A stretch of 64,000 nt of DNA from Candidula unifasciata (GCA_905116865.2 CAJHNH020004557.1:1620265-1684264), one strand, 5' to 3'; shown: positions 9,870 to 20,247, counted from the first letter of the stretch. The notes: generated by a model not told the origin, from the letters alone. A program made the numbers and translations.

Positions 9870-11060
9870 AATGATAGAATTAGAGTTCAGGACCATTGTT
9901 AACATTTTTTTTCATCCGTTTCTTCTCAGACGCCCAGCTCTCATTTTTTCTGCAATCATTTCTTCCTTCACTATCATTCCCTTCCTGATATGCCCTCTCC
10001 ACACAACACGGTCCATGGCATTTTGTTCCCATGAGTCCTCTTCAATACCTGTATCATTCATGTCCTGCTTGCACACATCTTTATATCGTAGTAGAGGTCA
10101 GCCTTGACATCTACCCGTCTTTAATTTACCATAAAGGATGTCGTTAGGGACTCTGCCATCCTCCATTCTTCACCTGTGCCTTCGAAAACTAAGCAATGAG
10201 AAGATTGTTGTAGTACCTGCTCTTTCCAGTACGTCGGTGTTTGTGATTTTTGTCCTACCACTTAATGCCAAGTATTCTTCGTAAGCAACTGTGAAAGCTG
10301 TTTAGCCGTCTCTACTGGTGAGAATGGGTTGACAAAGATTCACTGCCCTAAAGCAGAGTGTTTAGAACACAAGCCTGATAGACAAGAGTTCTTGTTCTCC
10401 CAAACTTTTTTTCGCCAATGTACTTGCTGCCTTACCTGTCCTGTTGATTTCTTGGTCCAGCGATTGTTTGTTATTCACCGTGGAACCCAGATAGGTAAAA
10501 TGGTCTACTGTCTTCAGCTCTTCACCGTCAATGTAGACTGCAGGTCTATCATTAACACCTTGCACCATAACATTTGTCTTTTTGCTGACAGTTCAAATTC
10601 ACAGCATCCATCAGCAAAGGCAGACAGTAAACATTGCAGCTCCTTGCAGCTCCTCCTATGAGAAGGTGGTTATTGCATCACCTGCAAACAGTAGCTCTCT
10701 GATAAGTACCTTTCTTATCCTAGTTTTGGTCTTAAGTCTGCGAGCATTGTAAAGGCTGCCATCAGATTGAGAATGGATGAATATACCACCCTCATGACCG
10801 AAAGACATGTTAAAAAAGAAGTGAGAAATAAATTCCAAAGAGGGTAGGGGCAAGTACACACCCCTGCTTCGCCCAATTTTTGATTACAAACTCCTTGGAT
10901 GTTACACCCTCAGAGTTGATTGTTGCTTTAATCACTTGCATGTTTACTATATAATATGTTCTAAACCTCTTCCCCAACCAAGCCAGTCGCATCTTCCCTT
11001 CCCTTTTTTCAACCGCACTAAACATTCCTGCTCTATAGCTTTATTTTGCAACGTAGTCAA
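9870..11060 (-). pseudogene. Non-LTR retrotransposon RT, C-terminal half, decayed
   Basis: Minus-strand order: KQGCVLAPTLFGIYFSLL (motif B) at about 10830-10890; YNARRLKTKTRIRKVLIREL and LLFAGDAI at about 10670-10760, where FADD is expected, so the second catalytic Asp is lost; AVYIDGEELKTVDHFTYLGS at about 10460-10550; INRTGKAASTLAK; then at about 9950-10170 RMEDGRVPNDILYGKLKTG and LLRYKDVCKQDMNDTG. Frames change several times. The plus-strand frames at 9820-10107 and 10329-10661 are antisense shadows. Confidence 0.9.
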
Positions 11061-11064
11061 GGAT

Positions 11065-11065
<1 letters not shown>

Positions 11066-11124
<59 letters not shown>
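11066..11124. repeat. (AT)n microsatellite
   Basis: About 29 TA units, beside the 5' end of the RT remnant. Confidence 0.97.
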
Positions 11125-11126
<2 letters not shown>

Positions 11127-11229
11127 TTCTGATCCACGGAACCCAGCCAATCTATCCTCTCTAAGGGTCAGTCAATACCAAGGTAAATTTACCTCTAAAA
11201 TATACCTGACCAGAGTTGTCGCTCTAAGC

Positions 11230-11418
11230 CAGCGGTTCTCAACTTGTGGGTCGCAACTTTTTTATTAGATCGAACGACCCTTTCGCAGGGGTCGCCAAAG
11301 ACCGTCAGAAAACATTCATTAAAGTTATAAAGTAGCAAATATAATTATGGCTGGGGGTCGCCACAACACGAGGAACTGTATTAGAGGGTCTCGGCATTAG
11401 GAAGGTTGAGAGCCCATG
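11230..11418. mobile_element. SPIN-like hAT MITE, copy 1
   Basis: 189 bp. The left end CAGCGGTTCTCAAC and right end GTTGAGAGCCCATG are an imperfect inverted pair. The interior reads GGGTCGC, CGAACGACCCTTTCGCAGGG, GTCGCCAAAGACCGTCAGAA, GGGGGTCGCCACAACACGAG, GAACTGTATTA-AGGGTC and GGCATTAGGAAGGTTGAG. Flanking 8-mers CTCTAAGC and CTCTAAGT (7 of 8 identical) form a hAT-type TSD. From memory this is the non-autonomous SPIN sequence. No transposase. Confidence 0.85.
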
Positions 11419-11426
11419 CTCTAAGT

Positions 11427-11925
11427 GAACATCATCTATTTCCATATTTGCCTGAATCGGTTACAATTGAACATGTCAAAAAAGTTGCCACACATGAACA
11501 CAATACAGGTAGCCACAGAAAAACAACACAGGACTAGTGTTAAATATCAGTGGCCATAGGCTGAGGGAGATACGAGGGTGAGGTCCGGGCGCTTATGAAC
11601 TTATCCAATGAGATCAGTTGATTAACCAACATACAAGCTTCATAAGCACTCGGACTTGAAATTATTACCAATTGTACAACCATAGTGGCTTGAAAGTATC
11701 ACTAACTTCTAAATATATAGACTTCAAAGCAGCAAATAACTCGTTAGCTGTTGTCGATACTGATTTATTAACTGAAGCATGCCACCAGAATCCGGTGAAC
11801 TGGTATATGCCAAACCGTGTTGTAGCAGGAGTTAACACTGGTAAGCGCAATGTGGAAGCTACGTAATGTTTCGCTGAATACTTTACTTGGCAGTTACTCT
11901 GTCAAATGAATATAATTTTTTTGCA
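11427..11925. other. No gene recognised
   Basis: Two short antiparallel frames of about 60 codons at 11665-11866 overlap each other, and neither shows a domain. On the minus strand, AATAAA near 11764-11769 is the first polyadenylation-like signal I see downstream of the repeat-protein gene, about 2 kb away. Confidence 0.35.
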
Positions 11926-11929
11926 GGTA

Positions 11930-13790
11930 GTAAACACATGATACTTTGTGGGTGGTAATAAACAATAGTTCCTGTTTGGAGGGTAATAGATACTACAGTT
12001 CAGGTTTAGTGATTCTACGGTTCATGTATTGGGTGCTAATACATACTACAGTTCATGTGCTGGGTGCTAATACATACTACAGTTAATGTGTTGGGTGCTA
12101 ATACATACTACAGTTCATGTGTTGGGTGCTAATACATACTACAGTTCATGTGTTGGGTGCTAATACATACTACAGTTCATGTATTGGGTGCTAATACATA
12201 CTACAATTCGTGTGTTGGGTGCTAATACATACTACAGTTCATGTGTTGGGTGCTAATACATACTACAGTTCATGTGTTGGGTGCTAATACATACTACAGT
12301 TCATGTGTTGGGTGCTAATACATACTACAGTTCATGTGTTGGGTGCTAATACATACTACAGTTCATGTGCTGGGTGCTAATACATATAACAGTTCATGTG
12401 CTGGGTGCTAATACATACTACAGTTCATGTGTTGGGTGCTAATACATACTACAGTTCATGTGTTGGGTGCTAATACATACTACAGTTCATGTGCTGGGTG
12501 CTAATACATACTACAGTTTATGTGTTGGGTGCTAATACATACTACAGTTCATGTGTTGGATGCTAATACATACTACAGTTCATGTGTTGGGTGCTAATAC
12601 ATACTACAGTTCATGTATTGGGTGCTAATACATACTACAATTCGTGTGTTGGGTGCTAATACATACTACAGTTCATGTGTTGGGTGCTAATACATACTAC
12701 AGTTCATGTGTTGGGTGCTAATACATACTACAGTTCATGTATTGGGTGCTAATACATACTACAGTTCATGTGCTGGGTGCTAATACATATAACAGTTCAT
12801 GTGTTGGGTGCTAATACATACTACAGTTCATGTGTTGGGTGCTAATACATACTACAGTTCATGTGTTGGGTGCTAATACATACTACAGTTCATGTATTGG
12901 GTGCTAATACATACTACAATTCGTGTGTTGGGTGCTAATACATACTACAGTTCATGTGTTGGGTGCTAATACATATAACAGTTCATGTGTTGGGTGCTAA
13001 TACATACTACAGTTCATGTGTTGGGTGCTAATACATACTACAGTTCATGTGTTGGGTGCTAATACATACTACAGTTCATGTGCTGGGTGCTAATACATAT
13101 AACAGTTCATGTGTTGGGTGCTAATACATACTACAGTTCATGTGTTGGGTGCTAATACATACTACAGTTCATGTGTTGGGTGCTAATACATACTACAGTT
13201 CATGTGCTGGGTGCTAATACATACTACAGTTTATGTGTTGGGTGCTAATACATACTACAGTTCATGTGTTGGATGCTAATACATACTACAGTTCATGTGT
13301 TGGGTGCTAATACATACTACAGTTCATGTATTGGGTGCTAATACATACTACAATTCGTGTGTTGGGTGCTAATACATACTACAGTTCATGTGTTGGGTGC
13401 TAATACATATAACAGTTCATGTGTTGGGTGCTAATACATACTACAGTTCATGTGTTGGGTGCTAATACATACTACAGTTCATGTGTTGGGTGCTAATACA
13501 TACTACAGTTCATGTGCTGGGTGCTAATACATATAACAGTTCATGTGTTGGGTGCTAATACATACTACAGTTCATGTGTTGGGTGCTAATACATACTACA
13601 GTTCATGTGTTGGGTGCTAATACATACTACAGTTCATGTGCTGGGTGCTAATACATACTACAGTTTATGTGTTGGGTGCTAATACATACTACAGTTCATG
13701 TGTTGGATGCTAATACATCCTACAATTTATGTGTTGGGTGCTAATACATACTACAGTTTATGTGTGGGTGGTAATACATCAGTTGGTGGA
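11930..13790 (+). repeat. 31-bp minisatellite, about 60 copies
   Basis: Unit CATGTGTTGGGTGCTAATAC plus ATACTACAGTT, 31 bp, hence no open frame. Edge copies at 11930-12010 and 13740-13790 are diverged; the centre is nearly uniform. Marker variants recur in blocks: ACAATTCGTGTG near 12205, 12640, 12918 and 13350; TGTTGGATGC near 12557 and 13269; ATATAACAG several times. Blocks of about 14, 9 and 23 units were therefore duplicated as higher-order repeats. The array ends about 25 bp from the stop codon of the minus-strand gene. Confidence 0.96.
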
Positions 13791-13814
13791 AACATAATGG
13801 CATGTTCATGAACG

Positions 13815-16800
13815 TCACGGTGTCGTAGCTTCATCGTTGAGGCTTGAGCAAGAATCCGCTTCCTTTGGGCTTTCAGTTGACAGGACAGCTCTTCTGGTAG
13901 GACTCTCTTCGGCAGCTGCAACATAAGTATCAGTTCTTGGTGACTGTAGAGCTAGAGGCTGCTCAATTGTGTGCAAGTCAAGGTGTAGGTGTGTGATGTT
14001 ACCGAGCATGGCAACTGCAGAAAAGAGTGTCGCTTCATTTGGAGGTTCATCCAATGGGGCAGAGACACGGTCCAGATCTGTGTTGATACTGTCTGTGGTC
14101 GGTATAGAAGAGTCACTTCTTGGTAGCGGTACATCTACAAGTTGATCTGGTATGGGCAAGTCACTATCTGTGTTAGATATAACAGAAACTCTATTTGGTA
14201 TCAACACATCTACAAGTGCCTCCGGTATTGGTGAGTCAAGATCTGTAGTGGGGGTACTATCATTGGTGGTTGCAGAAGAGTCACTTGCTAGACACAATAA
14301 GTCTAGACATAGCTCCGAAATGGGCAAGTCACTATCTGTGGTGGTGATACTATCTGTCGTCGTTCCAGAGGAATGTCTTCTTATTGACGATACATCCATA
14401 GCTTCATACGGGATGGGTGACTCAAGGTCTGTCCTGGTGGTTTGTGTGGTAGTTTCTGAAGTACTACTTACTGACATTACTTCGGGTTTCTTTGGTTTTG
14501 AGAATCGCAGATCTACAATGGTTGTCTCACAAGATGCCCCACTGAGCATTCTGCAGCAAGGCCGAAAGCCATGGATGGTTCGAATCGGTGAACTCGCTGC
14601 TAAAATACAACAGCATCGGTCAATTTCTGGCACCACAAAATAGCAATCCCCTGATTCCGCTAGGACAATATTGGACAATTCTCGTCTGACTATGGTACAG
14701 CAGTGGGTTGTCCCGGTGTAGTAGCGGAAGAAAAATGGCCAGGTTAACCCAAGTCGGTGGGGGAAGCGAAGATAGCGTGGAGCTGTTCCTGTCCGGATGA
14801 CGAATGAGAAGTCCGCTGTCACAAGGATGACACACGAGAAACTAGAATTCGTGGAGACCATGCCGAAAAAAGTAGCACCCATTATAATATATATATTTGG
14901 AGTGTTTGTTAAGTTTCCTGAAGCGTGGATATCCATTGCTGAAAGTACTACAAGAAATGGACAATGCCCTCTCGCTATGGAAGTTAGTGAGTTGGCGCCA
15001 GTCGTAACGGCACAATATCGGCTAGTTCCACAAAAGATCACGAAACACTGGCTAGTTGCCGTGCTGATGACGTGGTATCTGTTAGATCCCACGGCGATGA
15101 CACACAACTGCTGACCTTCTGTGAGCAAGAGATAGTTCGTTGTATTTCCTCCTGTAAAGAACACAGGGTATGGGCTAATCCCAGCCACGGAGATAGATTG
15201 CACCTTTGTTCCCACGAAGATGAGACGAAACAAGATCATTGCTGCAAGGGAATTTATGCTGTTTGGAAGGGTCTCCGTCATAAAGTTATGGTTTCCATGA
15301 GAGCGGCTCTGCAAGAGAATTCTCAGCGGGAAAGACTCCACAAGATGAGGGAACATCTGTGATAACTCCTGCGTGGTTACAGAAATAATATCTCTTCCTG
15401 AGGACATTACGCGACTGTGTGGAATGTTGTATCGTGAAGCATAGAATGGTATGACACAGAATGGTGTGTTATGATACAGCAGTGCAAGTGGTGGATTCTG
15501 TAAGTCTGGTATAACATGGTCACGATCCCCTGAGAATGGCAGAATATCGTCAGGATCACCTGCGAATGGTAGAATATCGTCATGAGCCTGTAAAGATGGT
15601 ACAACCTGCTCAGGTGCCCGTGAACGTGGTAAAACATGGATACCAGCCTGCGAATATGGTAAAACTATGACAGAAGTCGGTAATCCTGGTACAACCTGGA
15701 CTGAGGCCGGTGACCTCGGTACAACATGGACAGGGGTCGGTGAGCTTGGTACAACCTGAACAGGGGTCAGTGACCGTGGTACAGCGAGGGCAAGAGCCTG
15801 CGAGCTTAATACCTCGCGGACATGATCCATTGAGCCTGATACAGCATGAGCACGAGCATCTAAGCGTGGTACAGGGCGGGAATTAGCCTGTGAGCGTTGT
15901 GCACCATGCAGAGTAGCATGTGAGCGTCGTGCACCATGGAAAGTAGCCTGTGAGCGTTGTGCACCATGGAAAGTAGCATGTGAGCGTTGTGCACCATGGA
16001 AAGTAGCCTGTGAGCGTTGTGCACCATGGAAAGTAGCCTGTGAGCGTTGTGCACCATGGAAAGTAGCATGTGAGTGTTGTGCACCATGGAAAGTAACGTG
16101 TGAGCGTTGTGCACCATGTAAAATAGCATGTAAGAGTTGTGCACCATGTAAAATAGACTGTAAGAGTTGTGCACCATAGAAAATAGCTTGTGAGCGTTGT
16201 GCACCATGGAAAGTAGCCTGTGAGCTTTGCGCACCATTGAAAGTAGCCTGTGAGCGTTGTGCACCATGGAAAGTAGCCTGTGAGCGTTGTGCACCATAGA
16301 AAGTAGCATGTGAGCGTTGTGCACCATGGAAAGTAGCCCGTGAGCGTTGTGCACCATGGAAAGTAGCCTGTGAGCGTTGTGCACCTTGGAAAGTAGCCTG
16401 TGAGCGTTGTGCACCATGGAGAGTAGCGTGTGAGCGTTGTGCACCAAAGAAAGTAGCCTGTGAGCGTTGTGCACCACGGAAAGTAGCCTGTGAGCGTTGT
16501 GCACCACGGAAAGTTGCATGTGAGCTTTGTGCACCATAGAAAGTAGCCTGTGAGCGTTGTGCACCATAGAAAGTAGCATGTGAGCGTTGTGCACCACGGA
16601 AAGTAGCATGTGAGCTTTGTGCACCATAGAAAGTAGCCTGTGAGCGTTGTGCACCATAGAATGTAGCATGTGAGCGTTGTGCACCATGGAAAGTAGCCTG
16701 TGAGCATTGTGCACCATAGAAAGTAGCCTGTGAGCGTTGTGCACCATGGAAAGTAGCCCGTGAGCGTTGTGCACCATGGAAAGTAGCATGCGAGCGTTGT

Positions 16801-17633
16801 GCACCATGGAAAGTAGCCTGTGAGCGTTGTGCACCATGGAAAGTAGCATGCGAGCGTTGTGCACCATGGAAAGTAGCCTGTGAGCGTTGTGCACCATGGT
16901 AAATAGCTTGTAAGCGTTGTGCACCATGGAAAGTAGCCCGTGAGCATAGCGCAGCGCGGACAGGAGACTGTAAGCGGGGTACAAAATTTGTGTTCCCTGA
17001 ACACGGCATAAAATAGGATGGACCTTGCCGATGAGGCTGATCAAACCATGGATCACATGGATGAACGCCATATGAGTTCGCAGAGCCTAAAGGCTGACTT
17101 GAAATGTTGGAATCAGAAGAAACTCGACCTAAACCTTGTGATGCAAAAGATAATTCTCGCGAAGATGCTGTGGCATGTAAGCTGCTGTATGACCGCATTG
17201 GGTAAGTCCAACTAAACGGAGGCATGGTAAAAGAATTCATACGAAGTTGCCATGGCGGCAGGTGAGCCCTTTGTGAATGCATGGGTGTGGAGTAACTCCT
17301 GTAACGGTTATCCATCATTGGAAATGCCTGGTTAAGCCGTGGAGGCATAAAGTTCCCATGGTGGCTGGACATTGCAGAATTGCTGTGAGAAGTGTACTGT
17401 ATGCGGTTGTTCCTCTGGGAACCGTTGTATCGTGTCTGATGGTTGCCGTCAGGTTGAGATCCCCTACTATGTCCCCAGCTATGATACTCCATTGAAGAGT
17501 TCACTTCAGGATGAGACTGTAATACTGTCAGGTTGAGAGGATGTATATGGTCTCCGTGAGGCTGAAACTCAGTCCAATAGTTTTCTATTCGAATAGTTAC
17601 AGAGCAGGATTTCTCCTGTGAAAATAAGAACAT
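13815..17633 (-). CDS. Uncharacterised 1272-residue protein of 10-residue repeats
   Basis: One uninterrupted minus-strand frame. The ATG at 17633 has A at -3 (AACATG). No signal peptide, no TATA box and no intron seen. Residues about 1-225 are Ser/His/Asn/Met-rich. Residues about 226-590 hold some 36 near-identical copies of the unit HGAQRSQATF. Residues about 600-760 hold diverged units of the form VVPSSPTPVH, then ILPFSGDRDH. Residues about 790-1050 are hydrophobic with a 10-residue rhythm (TSRYCAVTTG type). The C-terminal 220 or so are acidic, Ser/Thr-rich, with repeats such as TTDSDLPIPE and LVDV. Most of the frame therefore descends from a 30-bp unit. The other two minus frames are open only through the fresh array (about 15860-17071), whereas this frame also stays open through about 2.7 kb of diverged flanks; that argues for selection on it. 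No known family recognised. Function unknown. An open satellite without product remains the alternative. Confidence 0.6.
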   Translation of the reverse strand: MFLFSQEKSCSVTIRIENYWTEFQPHGDHIHPLNLTVLQSHPEVNSSMEYHSWGHSRGSQPDGNHQTRYNGSQRNNRIQYTSHSNSAMSSHHGNFMPPRLNQAFPMMDNRYRSYSTPMHSQRAHLPPWQLRMNSFTMPPFSWTYPMRSYSSLHATASSRELSFASQGLGRVSSDSNISSQPLGSANSYGVHPCDPWFDQPHRQGPSYFMPCSGNTNFVPRLQSPVRAALCSRATFHGAQRLQAIYHGAQRSQATFHGAQRSHATFHGAQRSQATFHGAQRSHATFHGAQRSRATFHGAQRSQATFYGAQCSQATFHGAQRSHATFYGAQRSQATFYGAQSSHATFRGAQRSHATFYGAQRSQATFYGAQSSHATFRGAQRSQATFRGAQRSQATFFGAQRSHATLHGAQRSQATFQGAQRSQATFHGAQRSRATFHGAQRSHATFYGAQRSQATFHGAQRSQATFNGAQSSQATFHGAQRSQAIFYGAQLLQSILHGAQLLHAILHGAQRSHVTFHGAQHSHATFHGAQRSQATFHGAQRSQATFHGAQRSHATFHGAQRSQATFHGARRSHATLHGAQRSQANSRPVPRLDARAHAVSGSMDHVREVLSSQALALAVPRSLTPVQVVPSSPTPVHVVPRSPASVQVVPGLPTSVIVLPYSQAGIHVLPRSRAPEQVVPSLQAHDDILPFAGDPDDILPFSGDRDHVIPDLQNPPLALLYHNTPFCVIPFYASRYNIPHSRVMSSGRDIISVTTQELSQMFPHLVESFPLRILLQSRSHGNHNFMTETLPNSINSLAAMILFRLIFVGTKVQSISVAGISPYPVFFTGGNTTNYLLLTEGQQLCVIAVGSNRYHVISTATSQCFVIFCGTSRYCAVTTGANSLTSIARGHCPFLVVLSAMDIHASGNLTNTPNIYIIMGATFFGMVSTNSSFSCVILVTADFSFVIRTGTAPRYLRFPHRLGLTWPFFFRYYTGTTHCCTIVRRELSNIVLAESGDCYFVVPEIDRCCCILAASSPIRTIHGFRPCCRMLSGASCETTIVDLRFSKPKKPEVMSVSSTSETTTQTTRTDLESPIPYEAMDVSSIRRHSSGTTTDSITTTDSDLPISELCLDLLCLASDSSATTNDSTPTTDLDSPIPEALVDVLIPNRVSVISNTDSDLPIPDQLVDVPLPRSDSSIPTTDSINTDLDRVSAPLDEPPNEATLFSAVAMLGNITHLHLDLHTIEQPLALQSPRTDTYVAAAEESPTRRAVLSTESPKEADSCSSLNDEATTP
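15871..16950 (-). repeat. 30-bp coding minisatellite, 36 copies
   Basis: Plus-strand unit TGTGAGCGTTGTGCACCATG plus GAAAGTAGCC, exactly 30 bp, with no length variants among 36 units. Neighbouring units often alternate at one codon (Gln or His in S-Q/H-ATF), giving a 60-bp, 20-residue super-period. Diverged relatives of the unit continue to the left (about 14900-15870, for example GGTGAGCTTGGTACAACCTG) and to the right (about 17360-17460, TGTGAGAAGTGTACTGTATG). The array sits inside the 1272-codon frame. Confidence 0.95.
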
Positions 17634-17940
17634 GTTGTTAAGGGGAGAAAGTCATCAAATTTTCATGTTTTCTTTAATTGTTTCCCTTTTAATATCGTTG
17701 CTTATACAAATAAATTAAGGTCTTTCAATATGTCATTGTTGCTTCCCTTTGATTACATACGACGAAATATATAACAACTCCCTCGTCGGCACGGTTCAAA
17801 ATGTCCAAAGGCCTAAAGGGTCCCAAGAAATGTCTTGGGAAGTAAAGGTAGCCGGCATGGTGACATCTATTGTTTACCGAGTTCTCTAGAGTACCGAGTG
17901 GTCTATAAATATAGGTTCTTATGCCTTATGTCTTAATGCT
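17634..17940. promoter_or_regulatory. Upstream region of the repeat-protein gene
   Basis: This is 5' to the minus-strand gene and is partly conserved in segmental-duplication copy 1 (blocks near 3660-3760 and 4030-4120). No TATA box or other defined promoter element is visible. Its distal part (17820-17935) is an SN-C tail. Calling it a promoter is inference from position alone. Confidence 0.25.
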
Positions 17941-18260
17941 TTATAGGGAGCTGAGTGGTCTCGAGCGCTAGAGGTCCCGGGTTCGGGCCCCGGTGAAGGT
18001 TGAGATTTTTTTCACTTGGACTTCTAGTAATTTCCCCTGGTGTCTGCGTAGTAAAATCAGACGCCCGAGTGTATTGAGCACGTAACAAAATTCCTTGGCA
18101 GTTGGAAATCAAAAAACGTAGCATAAGGGCGCTGCCCGGGCAAAATTTGGAGTAAAACCTATACAAAGTATTTCAGGGTCCTCGCCGGTGCTACGGAGTT
18201 CGTGCAATACACAGCATCTTCGGACTCTGGATTCTGTTAAAAGTAGAAAGCTGTACTTAT
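17940..18260 (+). mobile_element. SN-F tRNA-derived SINE
   Basis: The head has an A-box-like TGAGTGGTCTCGAGCGC and a B-box-like GGTTCGGGCCCCGG. The body contains GGGCGCTGCCCGGGCAAAAT, TTTGGAGTAAAACC, CAAAGTATTTCAG and GCCGGTGCTACGGAGTTCGT. The same central block occurs, diverged, at 53220-53300, and pieces of the 3' part appear near 47725-47790 and 62385-62470. It could be mistaken for a tRNA gene, but the head lacks a full cloverleaf and continues into SINE body. Confidence 0.7.
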
Positions 18261-18269
18261 AGGTTACTA

Positions 18270-20130
18270 TCCTTGTGCTACGAGATTGATCCGTCGTCTA
18301 AGCCTAAACCCTTGTGCCATGACCATCTGTCGTCTAAACCTAAACCCTTGTGCCATGATGTTGATCCGTCGTCTAAACCAAAACCCTTGTGCTATGTCAG
18401 CTATGATAATTCGTCGTCTAAACCTAAACCTAGTGCCATGATGATTCGTCGTCTAAAACTTAAACCTTGTGCCATGATGTTGATCCGTCGTCTATAGCTA
18501 AACCCTTGTGCCATGATTCGTCGTCTAAACCTAAACCTAAACTCTTGTGCCATGATGATTCGTCGTCTAAACCTAAACCTAAACCCTTGTGCCATGATGT
18601 TGATTCGTCGTCTAAACCTATACCCTTGCGCCATGATTCGTCGTCTAAACCCAAACCCTTGTGCCCATGATGATTCGTCGTCCAAACCTAAACCTAAACC
18701 CTTGTCATAATTCGTCGTTTAAACCTAAACCCTTGTGTCATGATTCGTCGTCTAAACCTAAACCCTTGTGCCATAATTCGTCGTCTAAACCTAAACTCTT
18801 GTGCCATAATTCGTCGTCTAAACCTAAACCTAAACCCTTGTGCCATGATGTTGATTCGTCGTCTAAACCTAAACTCTTGTGCCATGATGTTGATTCGTCG
18901 TCTAAACCTAAACTCTTGTGCCATGATGTTGATTCGTCGTCTAAACCTAAACTCTTGTGCCATGATGTTGATTCGTCGTCTAAACCTAAACTCTTGTGCC
19001 ATGATGTTGATTCGTCGTCTAAACCTAAACCCTTGTGCCATGATGTTGATTCGTCGTCTAAACGTAAACTCTTGTGCCATGATTCGTCGTCTAAACCTAA
19101 ACCTAAACCCTTGTGCCATGATTCGTCGTCTAAACCTAAACCCTTGTGACATGGTTTGTCGTCCAAACTTAAACCTAAACCCTTGTGTCATAATTCGTCG
19201 TCTAAATCGAAACCTAAACCCTTGTACCATGATGTTGATTCGTCTAAATTTAAACCTAAACCCTTGTGCCATGATGTTGATTCGTCGTCTAAACCTAAAC
19301 CCTTGTGCCATGATGTTGATCCGTCGTCTAAACCTAAACCCTTGTGCTATGAAATTGATCCGTCGTCTAAATCTAAACCTAAACCCTTGTGCCATGATGT
19401 TGATCCGTCGTCTAAACCTAAACCCTTGTGCCATGATGTTGATCCGTCGTCTAAACCTAAACCCTTGTGCCATGATGTTGATCCGTCGTCTAAACCTAAA
19501 CCCTTGTGCCATGATGTTGATCCGTCGTCTAAACCTAAACCCTTGTGCCATGATGATTCGTCGTCTAAACCTAAACCCTTGTGCCATGATTCGTCGCCTA
19601 TACCTAAACCCTTGTGCTATGATGATCAGTCGCCTAAACCTAAACCCTTGTGCCATGTTGATCCGTCGTCTAAACCTAAACCCTTGTGCAATGACGTTGA
19701 TCCGTCGTCTAAACCTAAACCCTTGTGCCATGTTGATCCGTCGTCTAAACCTAAACCCTTGTGCAATGACGTTGATCCGTCGTCCAAACCTAAACCCTTG
19801 TGCCATGTTGATCCGTCGTCTAAACCTAAACCCTTGTGCCATGTTGATCCGTCGTCTAAACCTAAACCCTTGTGCCACGTTGATCCGTCGTCTAAACCTA
19901 AACCCTTGTGCCATGTTGATCCGTCGTCTAAACCTAAACCCTTGCGCCATGTTGATCCGTCGTCTAAACCTAAACACTTGTGCCATGTTGATCCGTCGTC
20001 TAAACCTAAACCCTTGTGCCATGTTGATCCGTCGTCTAAACCTAAACCCTTGTGCCATGACGTTGATCCGTCGTCTAAACCTAAACCCTTGTGCCACGTT
20101 GATTCGCCGTCTAAACTTTGTGCTATGATG
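18270..20130 (+). repeat. 33/36/39-bp minisatellite with triplet length steps
   Basis: The core CGTCGTCTAAACCTAAACCC plus TTGTGCCATGAT is extended by GTT, GAT or AAACCT, so units are 33, 36, 39 or 42 bp. Plus-strand frame 1 reads DVDPSSKPKPLCH units from 18661 to 20199 with a single stop (TGC to TGA at about 19147-19149). Plus frame 2 (18740-20128, 462 codons) and one minus frame (18694-20097, MAQGFRFRRRIN units, 467 codons) are also open. With three frames open, coding cannot be assigned. The array is absent from segmental-duplication copy 1. Confidence 0.95.
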
Positions 20131-20247
20131 ATTCGTCGTCTACACCAAATCATAAACTATGCCTTGTGTGTAAATGACATAAAAAGGGTCCTATACTGAC
20201 GACTTATCTCCGAGTGGGTTTTGGGACTCGGTTATTTTCTGTTTAGC

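Noticed and set aside
12000..13790. CRISPR array
   Set aside because: Direct 31-bp tandem units without unique spacers, in an animal genome.
15860..17071. 403- and 373-codon minus-strand frames in the gene array
   Set aside because: Alternative frames open only through the fresh 30-bp units; they close in the diverged flanks.
17940..18005. tRNA gene
   Set aside because: A- and B-box-like words are present, but no full cloverleaf; the head continues into a repeated SINE body.
18400..20100. Telomere-like CCTAAACCTAAACCC words
   Set aside because: They are parts of a 33-42-bp unit and not tandem TTAGGG/CCCTAA, the usual mollusc telomere repeat.
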